Shown here: in pieces, positions 47,292 through 58,331 of the stretch
How positions within the stretch are numbered: the first letter of the stretch is position 1
Layout: each line of letters starts with the position of its first letter
NCBI GenBank assembly: GCA_003184365.1
Contig: NKYR01000058.1
Span: 3,662-67,661, forward strand
Direction of reading: 5' to 3'
DNA from: Evernia prunastri
Taxonomy: Eukaryota > Ascomycota > Lecanoromycetes > Lecanorales > Parmeliaceae
Length of the DNA stretch: 64,000 bases
Notes under the pieces: model-generated
Seen by the model: only the letters and a program-made list of their open reading frames with translations
Databases searched by the model: none
Told to the model about the DNA's origin: nothing
Made by a program: the position numbers and the translations under genes

Positions 47292-48387
47292 ATGGCCGTC
47301 CTCTCCACCCTTCTGCACGCCACCACCTTCTCCCGCCCCTTCCTCTCCACCCTTGTCCCCTCCATCGCTCTCGCTTACACCCTCCAAGCCGCCGTCGCCG
47401 TCCCCTCCATAATCGCCCAGTCCGAGCGTTTCTACGACCTCTCGGGCTCACTCACTTACCTATCGTGCACGGCCCTCAGTCTGTACCTGCCTACGATCAG
47501 AGCACGGTATGCAGCAGCCGCCGCTGGCGCAATCAAGCCCGCCTGGCCGAACATTGTGGGAGCATTGAGGGGTGCGAGCGGAGCCGGGCTGAATTGGAGA
47601 CAAGTGGTATTGAGCGCGGCGGTGAGCGTCTGGGCTACGAGATGTGAGTTCCCTTGAATCCTTCTACACCAAGCCATCGTCATGATCGTTGCATGCCTAC
47701 CCCTCCTGTGAACCTTGGGACCACCGGCTGACCAACGTAATGCACCTGCCAGTGGGAACCTACCTCTTCCAGCGCATTTCCGCCGACGGGTCCGACTCGC
47801 GCTTCGACGACATCCGGCAGTCCCCGCCCAAGTTCCTGGGCGCCTTCTTCGCGCAGGCGACCTGGGTGTCCCTCTGCCTGATGCCCGTCCTGGCCATGAA
47901 CTCGCTGCCCGCCTCGCTCTTCGCCTCGCTGCCCGCCGCCGTCGGCGTCACGGACCTCGTCGGCATCCTGCTCTACGTCGGCGGCCTGTCCTTCGAGGTG
48001 GTCGCCGACCGCCAGAAGAACGCGTGGGTGCAGGAGAAGAAGGAGAAGAGGCACGAGGAGGACTTCCTGACCCGCGGCCTCTGGGGCAAGAGCCGCCACC
48101 CCAACTACTTCGGCGAGGCGACGCTGTGGACGGGCATCGCCGCCGTGGCGGGCGGGGTCCTCGTGACGGGACCGGGACAGGTGGGCATGGGGTTGGCCGG
48201 GTGGGGGCTGTTGGGCAAGGCCATCGCGGCGGGCGTGTGCGGTGTGAGTCCGGCGTTTGTGAGCTTCTTGCTGCTCAAGGTCAGCGGGGTGCCGATGAGT
48301 GAGGGCAAGTACGACAAGCGGTACGGCGACAGGGAGGACTACCAGAAATGGAAGAGGGAGACCCCCATGTTTATCCCCAAGTTGTGA
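47292..48387 (+). CDS. DUF1295 membrane protein (steroid reductase/ICMT-like)
   Basis: Integral membrane enzyme of the DUF1295 group in the steroid 5-alpha-reductase and isoprenylcysteine methyltransferase superfamily; the reaction is unknown. Exons 47292-47643 and 47753-48387, 328 residues. The 109-bp intron splits the Leu codon in WATRLGTYLFQRI, a conserved join. Six or seven hydrophobic segments; the signature SRHPNYFGEATLWTG (about 272-286 region) binds the cofactor in relatives. The end GVPMSEGKYDKRYGDREDY with PMFIPKL is the usual family tail. Exon 2 has an extreme GC content at third positions, unlike the neighbouring exchanger gene. Confidence 0.85.
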
Positions 48388-48744
48388 CCGTCAGATCCTA
48401 CAGATGGGTTATAGGTCAAGCTGCTTAGACAGCCTGTCATCTGTGTGGCGTGGGAGGATTTCTTGGGGATGTATGGGATATATGGTATGTTTGAAGGAAA
48501 AACTCAACCCTATTGGTGTTTTCTCCTCTACTTTATAGTTGCAATTTCTCCAATCTAGTGCAAGCTTTACGAAAGCCATTCCATGAATCATTACTACTCG
48601 TATACCACATACCCCGCCGCAAAGCTCTATCCAACGCCAACGACCCAAATGCCATAAAATTTACTTATATACTTACCCAACCCCCTCCCCCCTCCCCCTT
48701 TACACCCCTCCCTGTCCTCTTTAACCCCCCCTCCCGGAACCTCC
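48388..48744. other. Shared 3' region of two convergent genes
   Basis: Holds the 3' UTRs of the DUF1295 and GH81 genes. Its right end (48670-48745) is a run of C-rich tracts. Confidence 0.5.
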
Positions 48745-51700
48745 CTAAAACCCCCCCACCGCAGCCGCAAAAGCCAAATACCACGTCCGCGACGCCCCGC
48801 CATCCAACCACCCCCCCTCGAAATCCCCGCGGGCGAAGAAATCCCACGCCCGCCGCGGGTCGACGCACGCGAGGTTCCCGTACAGGACCCCCCGCCAGCC
48901 GCCCGCGACGGCGGAGGAGGCCGGGTACGGGGACGTGTCGTTGAAGTAGGCGTCCCACTCCTCGGCGATGAAGCGGGCGCTGCGCGTCAGGGGCGTGGAG
49001 GGGTTGAGGGGCAGCATGTGGATGCCTTGGATGTATTCCGGGTTGGCGCCGAAGTAGGTGGCGTGGTCGATTTTGTTCTCGAAGAGCTGGTTTGGGGGGT
49101 TGGGTTGGTTAGTGAGGTTCGGGGTTGGGTTTGGGATGGTGGAGGAGGAGGGGATGGAGGAAGGAAGGGGAGGGGGAAGGGGAACGTTACAATGCCGGTG
49201 ACTTTGTTGCCTATGAAGTCCGCGGGTTGGTTTTTGTTGTCGCTGGATAATAGGAAGTAGTTGTCCAGGGTCCTCGTCAGGATCGAGAGCATGAGGTTGC
49301 CTCGCGCCTCCATGGAGGGATCGCCGATGACGTGGCCCCACATCTTCATCGCGTACGCGAAGAAGGCGTCTTCCGAAGACGACTCTTCGTCTTTGCCGTC
49401 GGCCGATTCGAAGAGACCTTTGGCGAACGAGTGGCCGTGATACCAGTCAAACATTCGAGAGAAGGGAAACATGCTGTCTTCCGTGTTGGGGTTCGCGGCG
49501 TCGCGCACGAGGGTGTTCACCCAGGCTTTATTGAGGGAGAGCCAGGAGGGGTCGAGGTAGGCGATCACGGCAGCGGTGTAGATGAAGTAGCTGTAGTGGA
49601 AATGGTGGTCGTTGTAATACGTGTTACCAAAGTCTTGGCCGGAGTCGCCTGTGATGTAGGTTCCTGAGGAGACAACGCCATTCCAGACCGTATCGTATAC
49701 CAACGGGTAGATTTGCGAATTGGTCGCAAATACAGCAAAGGCTCCTTTTAGCTCGTTCAATCCCTGGGTCGCGAGGTTGGGTTCGTTCAGCAGGTCGTCT
49801 GTGTAAGGTTGGGAGTCAGCATTGCTTATTCGAGACCAGAAATGGAGCTGCAAGCGATGGAGTTGCAAAACAAGTGTCGGGAATAGAAAGACTCCTTCGC
49901 TCCCGAGACGAGTTTTGAGACCCAAAGTCGATACTCCATATGAAGGATTAGGTCCAAAATATACGTACCTATAGAGATTTCGAGGTTAGCATCTGTCCTT
50001 CAGGTCAGACGTGCAAGTGATCGGACAGCTTCAGGGAGCAAGGGGCTGTTTCACTGCTTGGACATCTTTTGTAGCTCGATTTGTGGTATTGGAGAACTTG
50101 CTCGAAACATACGTACAAGTCGTGTACACAATCATAGCAAACTTGGCTAGGGCCTTGCCACTGAAATACATGGAATCGAGGTTCGTCTGGGCATTGTAGT
50201 CTTGATTGATCTCAGACACGGCTACCTGTCGGATGAACTGTCTTGTCGCTGCGGAGAGGGTCGATCTGCTTCTGGTTTTTGGAGTCCAAGGGGCAAATCC
50301 AATGTCTAAAGGGAGGCTTTGCTCCTGCATTGTCCAGCTATGAAAATATGACAGTCAGCTTTTCTTATCGGAGAAAGACTGAGGAGCAACGAAACGGCAA
50401 GAAAGCTATATAGCCACTTGTGCTTCAAAAAAGTGTCTTGTACTTCAGACTGTCGTATGTGGGATATGATTTCTCCCCAATTTACGTACCTGTCAGCGAG
50501 AACAGCTGTTGCTATCCCTTTCGTAGTTGTCTGGAGCTCTAGATTTGATTTATGCTTGGCCGTTGCGCTGTCAAAAGACTGGGTATGATGTGGTAAAGCG
50601 TACACCAGAAGCGAGGGGGGTGGATAATTTATCAGTCCTTGCTTACGCCATGAGACAGTATAGGTACCAAGATTTTGGAACGTAGAGCCCGTGACCGCTG
50701 CGCTGTCAGGGTAGATCCCTGCAGACTTGTCATAGATAGCCTCGCCCTCAGAGCCAGAGGGGTTCTTCGCAACCTGAATGATACCTGACCAGAATCTAAG
50801 ACCTTGTATCTGTGTGTTCGACACAAGTTGTAAGCGAGGATCTTGATTGCTACTTGGTATTACGTAGAGAAGCCAATTCTTATTGTCTTCCAGAATAACT
50901 CGATACTTGAAGACACCAGCCCTTGGAGAGGCTACTTGCGTGACCGATCGGAAGAAGACACTGCTTTGTACCGCGGGCATGAGACCATTGTAAACACCAG
51001 TCACGAATCCCATGCCCTGAACAAGCGGAAAAGTAATGTTAGATGAAGAGCCTGCCTGGGGCGAAAGAACCGCATTGGCCGAGAATGCCGTCAAGCTGGA
51101 GGTAGTCAAGATCGTGGAAGGTCCCAGCTCCACTGCGGATAGGATGACAGATTGAATGCCAACCGGGTTGATGAAGTATTGTATTGGCGCTCCTGGCAGG
51201 ACACTATTCTGTGGTCCATGAGCTCTCTGGTCTGCATCGATATGCGAAACGGCCATGCCCCAACTTCCAACGTTCCCCGTTCCTTTACTCCAAGTCACAG
51301 AGTATGGATGAGTCCATACCCCTTGGCCCTGGGCTCCAAGGAAAAAGTTGGCATAGAATTTGTTGGTAGAGACTGGATTGCTCTGCGGACCCTTTGTAAT
51401 GGTACGTCAGCTACTTTGACATTTGCGAATTAATCAGGAATAAGTGTGACTTACTATGCCAGATCTGGGGACTGGATGATCTCCTCTCGACGGTAACTGA
51501 CTTGGTAACGCTCCGATAGCAACGGGTTGAAAACAGTCTGTGGCTCCTCTTCTCTCCATCTTTGTTGATGGGAGGTGAATCTTTGGCAACCACGATGCGC
51601 TACTATTCCTCGCGGCTCTCGTAGGCAACGCTATCAACGGCCAAGAGCTGTTCGTGATCAATGGAAGGTTTCCGGAGAAAGCTGTTGTTAGTATAATGGG

Positions 51701-52218
51701 CGGCGGGGTGTAGGTCGGAAACGGTTGTAAAGATGGCCTGCCCTCTAGGCACATTCTGGGGTCAGCATCGCTTCTTTGAGGTGGGTAATAAATTCTGAAG
51801 TAGGTCTTGGGAGTACAAATGGTCATTTTGCTCCCGAACAACATTTGCGACTCAATCGCAGTCTGAAATACGAAGGATCACCTCGGAAATATACGTACGT
51901 GTCTCAAGGTTTGTAACGATTGTCTGTTATAGTAAGCTCACTGTTCAGTCAAAGGACCACTTGAGGACTCTGTATCTTGACGCGACGGAAGAAAAGGCTA
52001 CTGACCCCTATAGTACCAGGGGTAGTGTTGTGTACAGTGGTTGTGGGCGGATACTGGGTTGCAGGTGTTTTCGTCCAGATGCTCGAAATTGGAGTTTTGG
52101 TGGAAATTGGTTGGGGAGGGAACCTCGTTGCGTTCCCGGCTGGTAAAGCAATGACTCGAGCTTCCTGTGAACATGTCAGCAAGAATACTAGTGCACATAT
52201 TCGCTTCATAAAGGCCAT
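48745..52218 (-). CDS. Endo-1,3-beta-glucanase, GH81 family
   Basis: Secreted glucanase that cuts beta-1,3-glucan, used in septum dissolution (Eng1-like) and wall turnover. Minus-strand exons: 52218-52006, 51742-51455, 51391-50490, 50337-50117, 49798-49191, 49086-48745, about 857 residues. Signal peptide MAFMKRICALVFLLTC; then a Pro/Thr-rich region; GH81 domain from FQPVAIGALP on. Motifs: HPVPRSGI, STNKFYANFFLG, GSWGMAVSHIDA, YFINPVGIQS, FPLVQGMGFVTGVYNG, DFGNTYYNDHHFHY (catalytic Asp region), FDWYHGHSFAKGLFESADGK and EESSSEDAF (catalytic Glu region), GGWRGVLYGNLA, GWLDGGASRTWYL. The start of exon 2 is uncertain because AG sites at 51755 and 51743 compete. Two introns are unusually long (263 and 318 bp) and share sequence. 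Confidence 0.88.
49799..50116 (-). other. 318-bp intron of the GH81 gene carrying a repeated segment
   Basis: On the minus strand the donor is GTACGTATG at 50116, and a second strong donor-like GTACGTATATTTT lies at 49970, directly after CTCTATAG. From there to the acceptor the sequence matches the 3' part of the first intron in order: GTACGTATATTT, ATCCTTC.TAT, GACT, CGGGAGC, and AGCAATGCTGAC next to the acceptor. Flanking exons join in frame (VYTT-Y-DDLLNEP) as in other GH81 proteins. Confidence 0.75.
51743..52005 (-). other. 263-bp first intron of the GH81 gene carrying a related segment
   Basis: On the minus strand the segment from about 51902 to 51755 repeats the block of the 318-bp intron: ACGTACGTATATTT, ATCCTTCGTAT, GACT, CGGGAGC, AGCGATGCTGACCCCAG. 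The related sequence also extends slightly upstream (ACAGACAATCGTTAC...ACCTTGAGACAC against ACAGATGCTAACCTCGAAAT). Confidence 0.65.
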
Positions 52219-53157
52219 GTCTGTAAGAGCAGGAAAGCTGATGGGATAGTAAACAATCATCCAGCAGATGATACAAGCCTATACGATGCTTCTCGTTCAA
52301 AGTCCTAGACGTCGCCTCTGAATTCCGTCGAGAAGAGTAGCCCAGAACTTCAGAGAAGCGGTGATGTTTTCATCCTTATGCTTCATACGGGATTGGAGGA
52401 TACATAAGATCAAAACTTGTCAATTGCCTGCAATATTTGTGTAGAGCAGGATTTTTTTTATATGGAACAGATTTCAAAGTCAATATTCATATATCAATAC
52501 TGAGCATTCCAGGGAGAATGGGCAACGCGAACCACGTGAGCATAGAATTAGAAGAAGTTTATATGAGACAAGAACCTACTCAATTGAGTAGGCGACGCAT
52601 CCTAAGCCTACATTCCAGGAGACTGGGTGGAAAGCGAGGCTGCTGGATTGGTTGCCAAGAAGGCTACTCTATAGTACAACTGGAGAGATGTGGTTATCTG
52701 CCAGCGTCTAATACAGTAGCAATATCAAGGTAGGTAAGTAAGACTGGCAGAAACAATGATAAGCTAGAGTAAAGTACGTACTAGTATTCAGCCCTACGGA
52801 TTAATGGCAAATAGATATCCCGATTCCCGAACCATATTGTAGTCATTCCTGTCAGCTATTCTTTCGAACGTGCTTACGTACCACATACGAGCCAAAACGA
52901 CCTAGGTATCAATAGGTCCAAATGTCCCTTATTGAGTCTTTATTGACGCTTTGTATCTTATAGATCCAGATTGAAAGGATCAAAAAGCATGCATCGGTTC
53001 CTCCGAGCAGCGAGCCAAGCACGAGCCTTATTTGCTTCATAAGATTTGCATCGTGCCATTCCAGATCATCTTGCAGATGCTGAAGCCGTGAGAAGATGAG
53101 CTATGAGAATATGGCGCACCAACGACTTGAGCCATCTACTGGCAAGACGATAACTAA
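52219..53157. other. Divergent intergenic region, GH81 and MNN1-type genes
   Basis: About 940 bp. On the minus strand GTACGTAAGC near 52880 is followed by AGCTGACAG, which resembles splice signals, so an untranslated 5' exon of the GH81 gene is possible. No coding gene seen. Confidence 0.45.
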
Positions 53158-54811
53158 ATGAGGCTTGACAGAAGAAACATTCGGGTGAGGCTCGCTGTCT
53201 TGGGGGCCCTGTCCCTCATCCTTCCCTCCGCCCTATACTTCGCTTCGAGGAGTCCAAGCTTCGACGCCTTGAGACAGCAAGGGGCCTTGGAATTTTCGAA
53301 CACCCACAATCACCGGCCGCCGACGACCGGCAGCTATTTTAAAAATGCCCAAGAGTCGACCGCCGCGCTGGAAACCTTGCTTGAACAAGACATAGAACCA
53401 TCAGATCTTGCTGGGAAAGGTCAGCGCGTTTCGATCCTATCTACTCTACTTGAGGCCATTATCGAAGATCCTACCATCCCCCGGGACAGCTTCTTCGGCT
53501 TTAGGATCCAGGATTTTGGCTGGTGGAGGCTTTTGAACACGACATACCTGCCATGGGGAGACAGATCGGAGTCAGAAGTGGGCATAGTTATGTGCGTAGG
53601 TCAGAAAAATCATGTTCTTGCTGCGCAGAACATCCGGACGCTTCGCAATGTACTTGGGTCCATGCTCCCAATCGAGATCTTCTACGCTGGCGATGACGAC
53701 TTTCCATTGGGCAATCGGAAACAATTGAGAGATCTTGTCCCCAATGTTCAGATTCTGAATATACTCGACTTCTACGATGATACCGTTGCTGGGATCATTG
53801 ACAGCTTGGCAGATAACGCCTGGGCCATGAAGCCGTTCGCCATGCTCGCTAGCCGGTTCCAGAAAGCCATACTCGTTGATGCGGATACCATTTTCTTGCA
53901 GCGGCCGGATGCTTATTTCGACGATGATATTCATTTAAAGGAAACTGGAACGCTTTTTTATCATGACCGAGCGGTTAAAGGAGGCTACACCGGTAATTTG
54001 TCCTTTCTGATCCATCATCCTCCTTTTGATCATGTCTTGGATCCGGAGACCTTTCCCGGCTCCTAAGACGTGTCTCTTGGATCTAAAACTCTCTTTGAAG
54101 AGGTATACTGACTCCGACGTTGTTCAGGCTGGATTGATACACTGAAGTGGATCAAGAAGGTGCTCAAAGACCGCAAGCCTAGTGCTATGCTTAGCCAAAG
54201 CATATTCTGGAGAAAAGGTTTGGAGCACCAACAAGAGTCAGGCCTTGTCTTCATGGACAAAGGGAAGCCCGGCGTGTTCACGAGTTTAATGTTCGCAACT
54301 TGGATGAATACCAAGGCTGCCAGGGAATATGTATATCGTGTAAGTACATTCGCATCTGAGCAATCGTTTGGTCGTTGACCATTTCAAGCATATATTCGGC
54401 GATAAAGAGACCTGGTGGCTCGCTTGTGAGCTTACCTCCACACCCTACTACTTCAACCCTTTCTACACCGGCATGATAGGTCATTACGAGGCGGGAGCAA
54501 AGGAAATGTGCAGCGTTCAACTCCTGCATCTCGACTCGAAAGGAAGCCCATTGTGGCTCAATGGCGGATTGCGAGAGAACAAAAGGCTAGCTCAAGAGCT
54601 CGGTCAAAAGGAATACGCTACGCTTACAGATTATATTCCGGCAGGCGTAACATGGGCAGATCAGCCCAGATGGCGGTACTTGAAACATGGTCTATTCTGT
54701 ACAGATACGAAGCCAGAGCAGGTGAAAAGCATTGAAAAGGCGGGGTTGACAAAAGATATCGAAGCTATGATCGTCGAAGCTACTGCGGTTGACAACCTAT
54801 TTTCGAATTGA
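53158..54811 (+). CDS. MNN1-type alpha-1,3-mannosyltransferase
   Basis: Golgi type II glycosyltransferase that adds mannose to glycoprotein sugars. Exons 53158-53992, 54128-54339 and 54389-54811, 489 residues. A short basic N-terminus precedes one membrane anchor (LAVLGALSLILPSALYFA, residues 13-30). Catalytic domain: VGIVMCVGQKNHVLAAQNI, LPIEIFYAGDDDF, AMKPFAMLASRFQKAIL and the metal-binding DxD in LVDADTIFLQRPDAYF. Later motifs: GTLFYHDRAV, SMLSQSIFW-like AMLSQSIFWRKGLEHQQESG, HIFGDKETWWLACEL, PLWLNGGLREN. Intron 1 (135 bp) is needed to skip a stop at 54063 and restores GGYTGWIDTLKW. Confidence 0.87.
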
Positions 54812-55313
54812 ACAATGGAGATGACATACTCGGCAAGCAAGATATGAGCAGTCACGCTAATGTGGCAAGAAAGCTATCGGCTTCACCAGAAATCCTGGCC
54901 TTGTGAAACCACACCCATCGGTCGACATTTTCTCCAAAGAGACATCCAGATTCCAAGTGAGAACGTGATCTGATAATCGGACTTGGTGGCCATATGGCTG
55001 GCACCCGATTGAGGTACATGGAAATGATACGCGTAGAATCTAGGTGCATATATGGATGTGAGCTTTTAGGATCCGTGTCCGGCTATTGTGCCTGAGTTGA
55101 CCCGGGCGCCCAAATAACCGCATCGAAAGGGCAGCAGAATGAAGCCACACATTGTGAGCGGTTATGGAGAGAAACTAGTCTCGATCGCCACACACAATTA
55201 TCTCAATGTATGAGCAGAGATCTTATGATAGGACGATATCAAAGCATATTGAGCCTACATACTTGCAGCCAAGGTTCATTGTATGACTACCTAGCCTGTA
55301 TAGCCCAATCTTC
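54812..55313. other. Shared 3' region of two convergent genes
   Basis: No gene seen between the mannosyltransferase and utp14. Confidence 0.5.
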
Positions 55314-58300
55314 TCAAATGATAGGCTTACTGATAGGAGCAATGACCCCAGGCTTCATCCGAACCCTCGGTTTCGTCATTCCCTGAAACGTCTCCTTGGT
55401 CGTCCACTCCGGCCCCACCGGCAGCCTTAGACTCCTCTCATACTGCTGCCTCGTCTCAAACGGATGCGGCAGACTACTTGCCAGATACTTGCTATTTTTC
55501 TTCACCCTCTTCTCGTTAATGATAACCCTGTCCAGCTTCGCATCCTGCCTCTTCTCCGCCTTGATTCCAGGTACCTTGGTGAGAACTTTACCCTTGTTGC
55601 GTCTCTGGGCTTTCTTGCCGATGCCGGCACCTATCCAGGAACCCCAGCCCGGGAGTGTATTGTCGACGACCTTCTCGTCTTCGTCTTGAATCGTCGCGCG
55701 CTTTTCCCGCTCGAAGTTGGCAACGACTTCGTCGCCGGCAAAGGCCTTGCGGACGAGATCTTGGTTGCGGAGGACGAAAGGGAGATTCTCGGCATCGTCG
55801 GAGTCGTGGTCGCTGTCGGGGTCGTTGAGGGCGACAGCTGGCTTGGATGGTTTTTGGGATGCTTGCACATGATGACGAGTTGCTTCTTCCGCTTGTCGTG
55901 CTCCCTTGAGGGCTGAGCGTGGTTTTGCTTTCTCGGCAGCTTTGGCGACGGAGTCCACGGCTGGGGTATTGAAAATAATGGCGCCTACGTCGGAATTTGG
56001 GACTCGTCGTCTACTGGCATTCGCATCTTTCTTGCCGCCGGTCAACCAAGGGTTCTCACTCCCTTCTTGTGTAGAGCGTTGTTGGGTTTTGTAAAGTGTC
56101 TTCCTCTGTTTGTCGCCAAACGATGGGATTGTCTCGGCCCGAGCTTTGACCTGAACGTTGGAGTTATCGACCACGATGTCAACGTCTTCATCTTTTGGCC
56201 GATCTCGACCTTCTTCGTCTTCTTCGTCGGAGCCAGGCCGCTCTTCGAACTCGTTTTTCTCGGCCCTTCGGTCGGATTGACGGGCTTTTGCAGATGACGT
56301 CTGGCTTTTCATGGGACCATACGACTTTCTCCCTTTGCCTTCTTCACTCTCTACCTCACTCGGAATGTCTTCACCGGCGAAGTTTCGTCGTAGATTTTCC
56401 ACATCCGCATCATTTCTTGCCTTGCGGCGTGCCTCTGCCTTCTTCATGAATTCCATGGATGCTAGTCTCGAGCCTTTGTCATTCGGGTCCATTTCATTGC
56501 CGTCCTCATCAAGTTTCTGCAATCGATCCTCAAACTTCCGATTGTTCCTACTTTCTCCGTCCTCGAATTCGTCTTCGTCTTCAGACTCAGACGCAGATGA
56601 AACCATTCCATCATCTTCATCATCTTCTCCAGCCACGGCTTTACCTTCAATTCTTCGTCTGAGATCCTCTCCTCTTCTTGCCATCTCCGTCATTCCACCA
56701 CGGGCATCTTCATCCCACTTGGCCCTCCCGCTATCCTTGACAGCCTTGGCCCACTTGCTCTCGCGATGCCGAGCTCCCATCCTCTCTTCCGCTCGTCGCC
56801 GGTCTTGTCTTTCTTTCTCACTCTCAGAATCATCCACACCAGCCGCTGCGAGCGCGTCCTTTTCTCTTTGCATGTTCCTCTCGCGTTCCTTACGGTGGAC
56901 TTTCCGGTAGGATTTACTCTTGATTTTGTTGACTCTCCTTGCACGGATCTCTTCTCTGAAAAGGAGCTCCCGAGCCCTTCGTAATTCTGCTCTTCGCGCC
57001 TGGACCTCTTCAAGGGGCATTTTCCTGGTTTTCAGCTCCTCGAATGCCTGCACCTGTTCTTCCTCAGATTTGCCGTTTGCACCGCCTAGACCGCTGTCTG
57101 CCATGATATTCTGTATGGTTCTCTCTAGTTCTGTCAAAGGTTGTGCGTCAGAAGTGGGTAACAACCGCTGCGATCCCGGCGCAGCGGTCGCGTTGGGGTC
57201 TTTCAATGGAAATGAAAGGTGTTCTGCTCTTCGATTATGCTTGACAGTGTCTATCCAACGGTTGAGGGTTTCTTTGCTTTGTTGATAGGCAGCAGCTCGA
57301 TCAAAGCGGTCCTGTTGCCTCTTGGGAAGAGGGACATCCAGCTTCTTCGGTATTCCACCACGTTTGCTAGTGGGTTTAGGGTCGTTGTCCGCAAGAAGTT
57401 TGAGCGACTTCCGTAATCCAGGATCCGTCACAGAAGGAATCATATCAGCGACCGTGAGCTTGCGCCTCGACTTCAGTCCGAACTCTGACGGAGTAGTAGA
57501 CTCTTGAGCATCAATGGGAGCTTTACTGCGATCAGAATTCTGGTTTTGCTCGTCCATGGTAGAAACCAGGGCTTGTAACGAAGCTAGCTTCGCGGAGTCT
57601 CGAGCATCGTCCTCGCCCCCTGAGTACGAAAGCTCGGATTCCTCGTCCTCTGCCGATGATCCATTGACTGAATTATCCTCGCTCTCTGACCCATGAGGGC
57701 TCTCGATAGATTGCTCTGGGTCTTGCTGCAGGTCCTTGTCATCATCACTAGCATCCAGCATGGTAGCCAAGTCAACAGCATCTTCGCCTAAGCCATCGCT
57801 ATCTTCGTCTGAGCCGAGGAGTTCATCACCGTCCTCACGTAGATCAACATCCCGTAGCTCACCAATATCCACTTCCGGATCTGCTTTCCTCGATTGGATT
57901 TTGCTGCGTAGAGTCTTGTCTTGGGAACCTGGAAATCCGAAGCCTTCAAACCTCTCCTCATCACTTGCGCCCATCGCCTCATCACTGTCCAGGTCACTGT
58001 CGTCGTCGCTGTTCACTTGTCCGACTACCCATTCATTCCCACTGCTATCATTCCCAAGTTCAATTTCATTGCCATACCGATCTTTGTCCCCTGCTTTCCG
58101 CCGCTTTCCCAGTCCCTCACCATCTTCAAGATCGTCGTCTGCGTCGTCTTCTTGCCTTTTGCGCTTGGTAGGTTCGGGCTCCGACCTTCCAAGACGGCTT
58201 TGACGGATTTTAGATCTTGTAGGGTTCTGTTGCTCCGCTATGGCTAGAGCATTCAGGGAGCGTTTGGTCTTTTGCCTCTTGGGTTTGGGCTTCTTGAGCG

Positions 58301-58331
58301 AAGGCGCCGTTGTAGACTGTCTTCCAGGCAT
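55314..58331 (-). CDS. utp14: U3 snoRNP protein Utp14
   Basis: Component of the small-subunit processome in the nucleolus; it activates the helicase Dhr1 during 18S rRNA maturation. Single exon, 1005 residues, taking ATG at 58331 (MPGRQSTTAPSLKK). Basic nuclear-targeting N-terminus (KKPKPKRQKTKR), then long acidic tracts with many Asp/Ser pairs to about residue 260. The Utp14 core contains RHESKWAKAVKDSG-like GARHRESKWAK, FMKKAEARRKA, NPWLTGGKKDA, and the C-terminal signature LPGWGSWIGAGI, SKYLASSLPHPFETRQQYE and KPRVRMKPGVIAPI. The length and order match family members. Start is 254 bp from the divergent mL41 gene. Confidence 0.93.
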   Translation of the reverse strand: MPGRQSTTAPSLKKPKPKRQKTKRSLNALAIAEQQNPTRSKIRQSRLGRSEPEPTKRKRQEDDADDDLEDGEGLGKRRKAGDKDRYGNEIELGNDSSGNEWVVGQVNSDDDSDLDSDEAMGASDEERFEGFGFPGSQDKTLRSKIQSRKADPEVDIGELRDVDLREDGDELLGSDEDSDGLGEDAVDLATMLDASDDDKDLQQDPEQSIESPHGSESEDNSVNGSSAEDEESELSYSGGEDDARDSAKLASLQALVSTMDEQNQNSDRSKAPIDAQESTTPSEFGLKSRRKLTVADMIPSVTDPGLRKSLKLLADNDPKPTSKRGGIPKKLDVPLPKRQQDRFDRAAAYQQSKETLNRWIDTVKHNRRAEHLSFPLKDPNATAAPGSQRLLPTSDAQPLTELERTIQNIMADSGLGGANGKSEEEQVQAFEELKTRKMPLEEVQARRAELRRARELLFREEIRARRVNKIKSKSYRKVHRKERERNMQREKDALAAAGVDDSESEKERQDRRRAEERMGARHRESKWAKAVKDSGRAKWDEDARGGMTEMARRGEDLRRRIEGKAVAGEDDEDDGMVSSASESEDEDEFEDGESRNNRKFEDRLQKLDEDGNEMDPNDKGSRLASMEFMKKAEARRKARNDADVENLRRNFAGEDIPSEVESEEGKGRKSYGPMKSQTSSAKARQSDRRAEKNEFEERPGSDEEDEEGRDRPKDEDVDIVVDNSNVQVKARAETIPSFGDKQRKTLYKTQQRSTQEGSENPWLTGGKKDANASRRRVPNSDVGAIIFNTPAVDSVAKAAEKAKPRSALKGARQAEEATRHHVQASQKPSKPAVALNDPDSDHDSDDAENLPFVLRNQDLVRKAFAGDEVVANFEREKRATIQDEDEKVVDNTLPGWGSWIGAGIGKKAQRRNKGKVLTKVPGIKAEKRQDAKLDRVIINEKRVKKNSKYLASSLPHPFETRQQYERSLRLPVGPEWTTKETFQGMTKPRVRMKPGVIAPISKPII

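Noticed and set aside
47680..48302. Long ORFs in other frames, 139 residues minus and 195 residues plus, over the DUF1295 gene
   Set aside because: They result from the extreme GC content, which removes stop codons. The frame with family motifs and the correct splice join is the real one.
53572..53934. 120-residue minus ORF over the mannosyltransferase
   Set aside because: Antisense of a clearly recognised catalytic domain.
56311..56910. Ser-rich 199-residue plus-strand ORF inside utp14
   Set aside because: Antisense shadow of the acidic Asp/Glu/Ser-rich Utp14 coding sequence.
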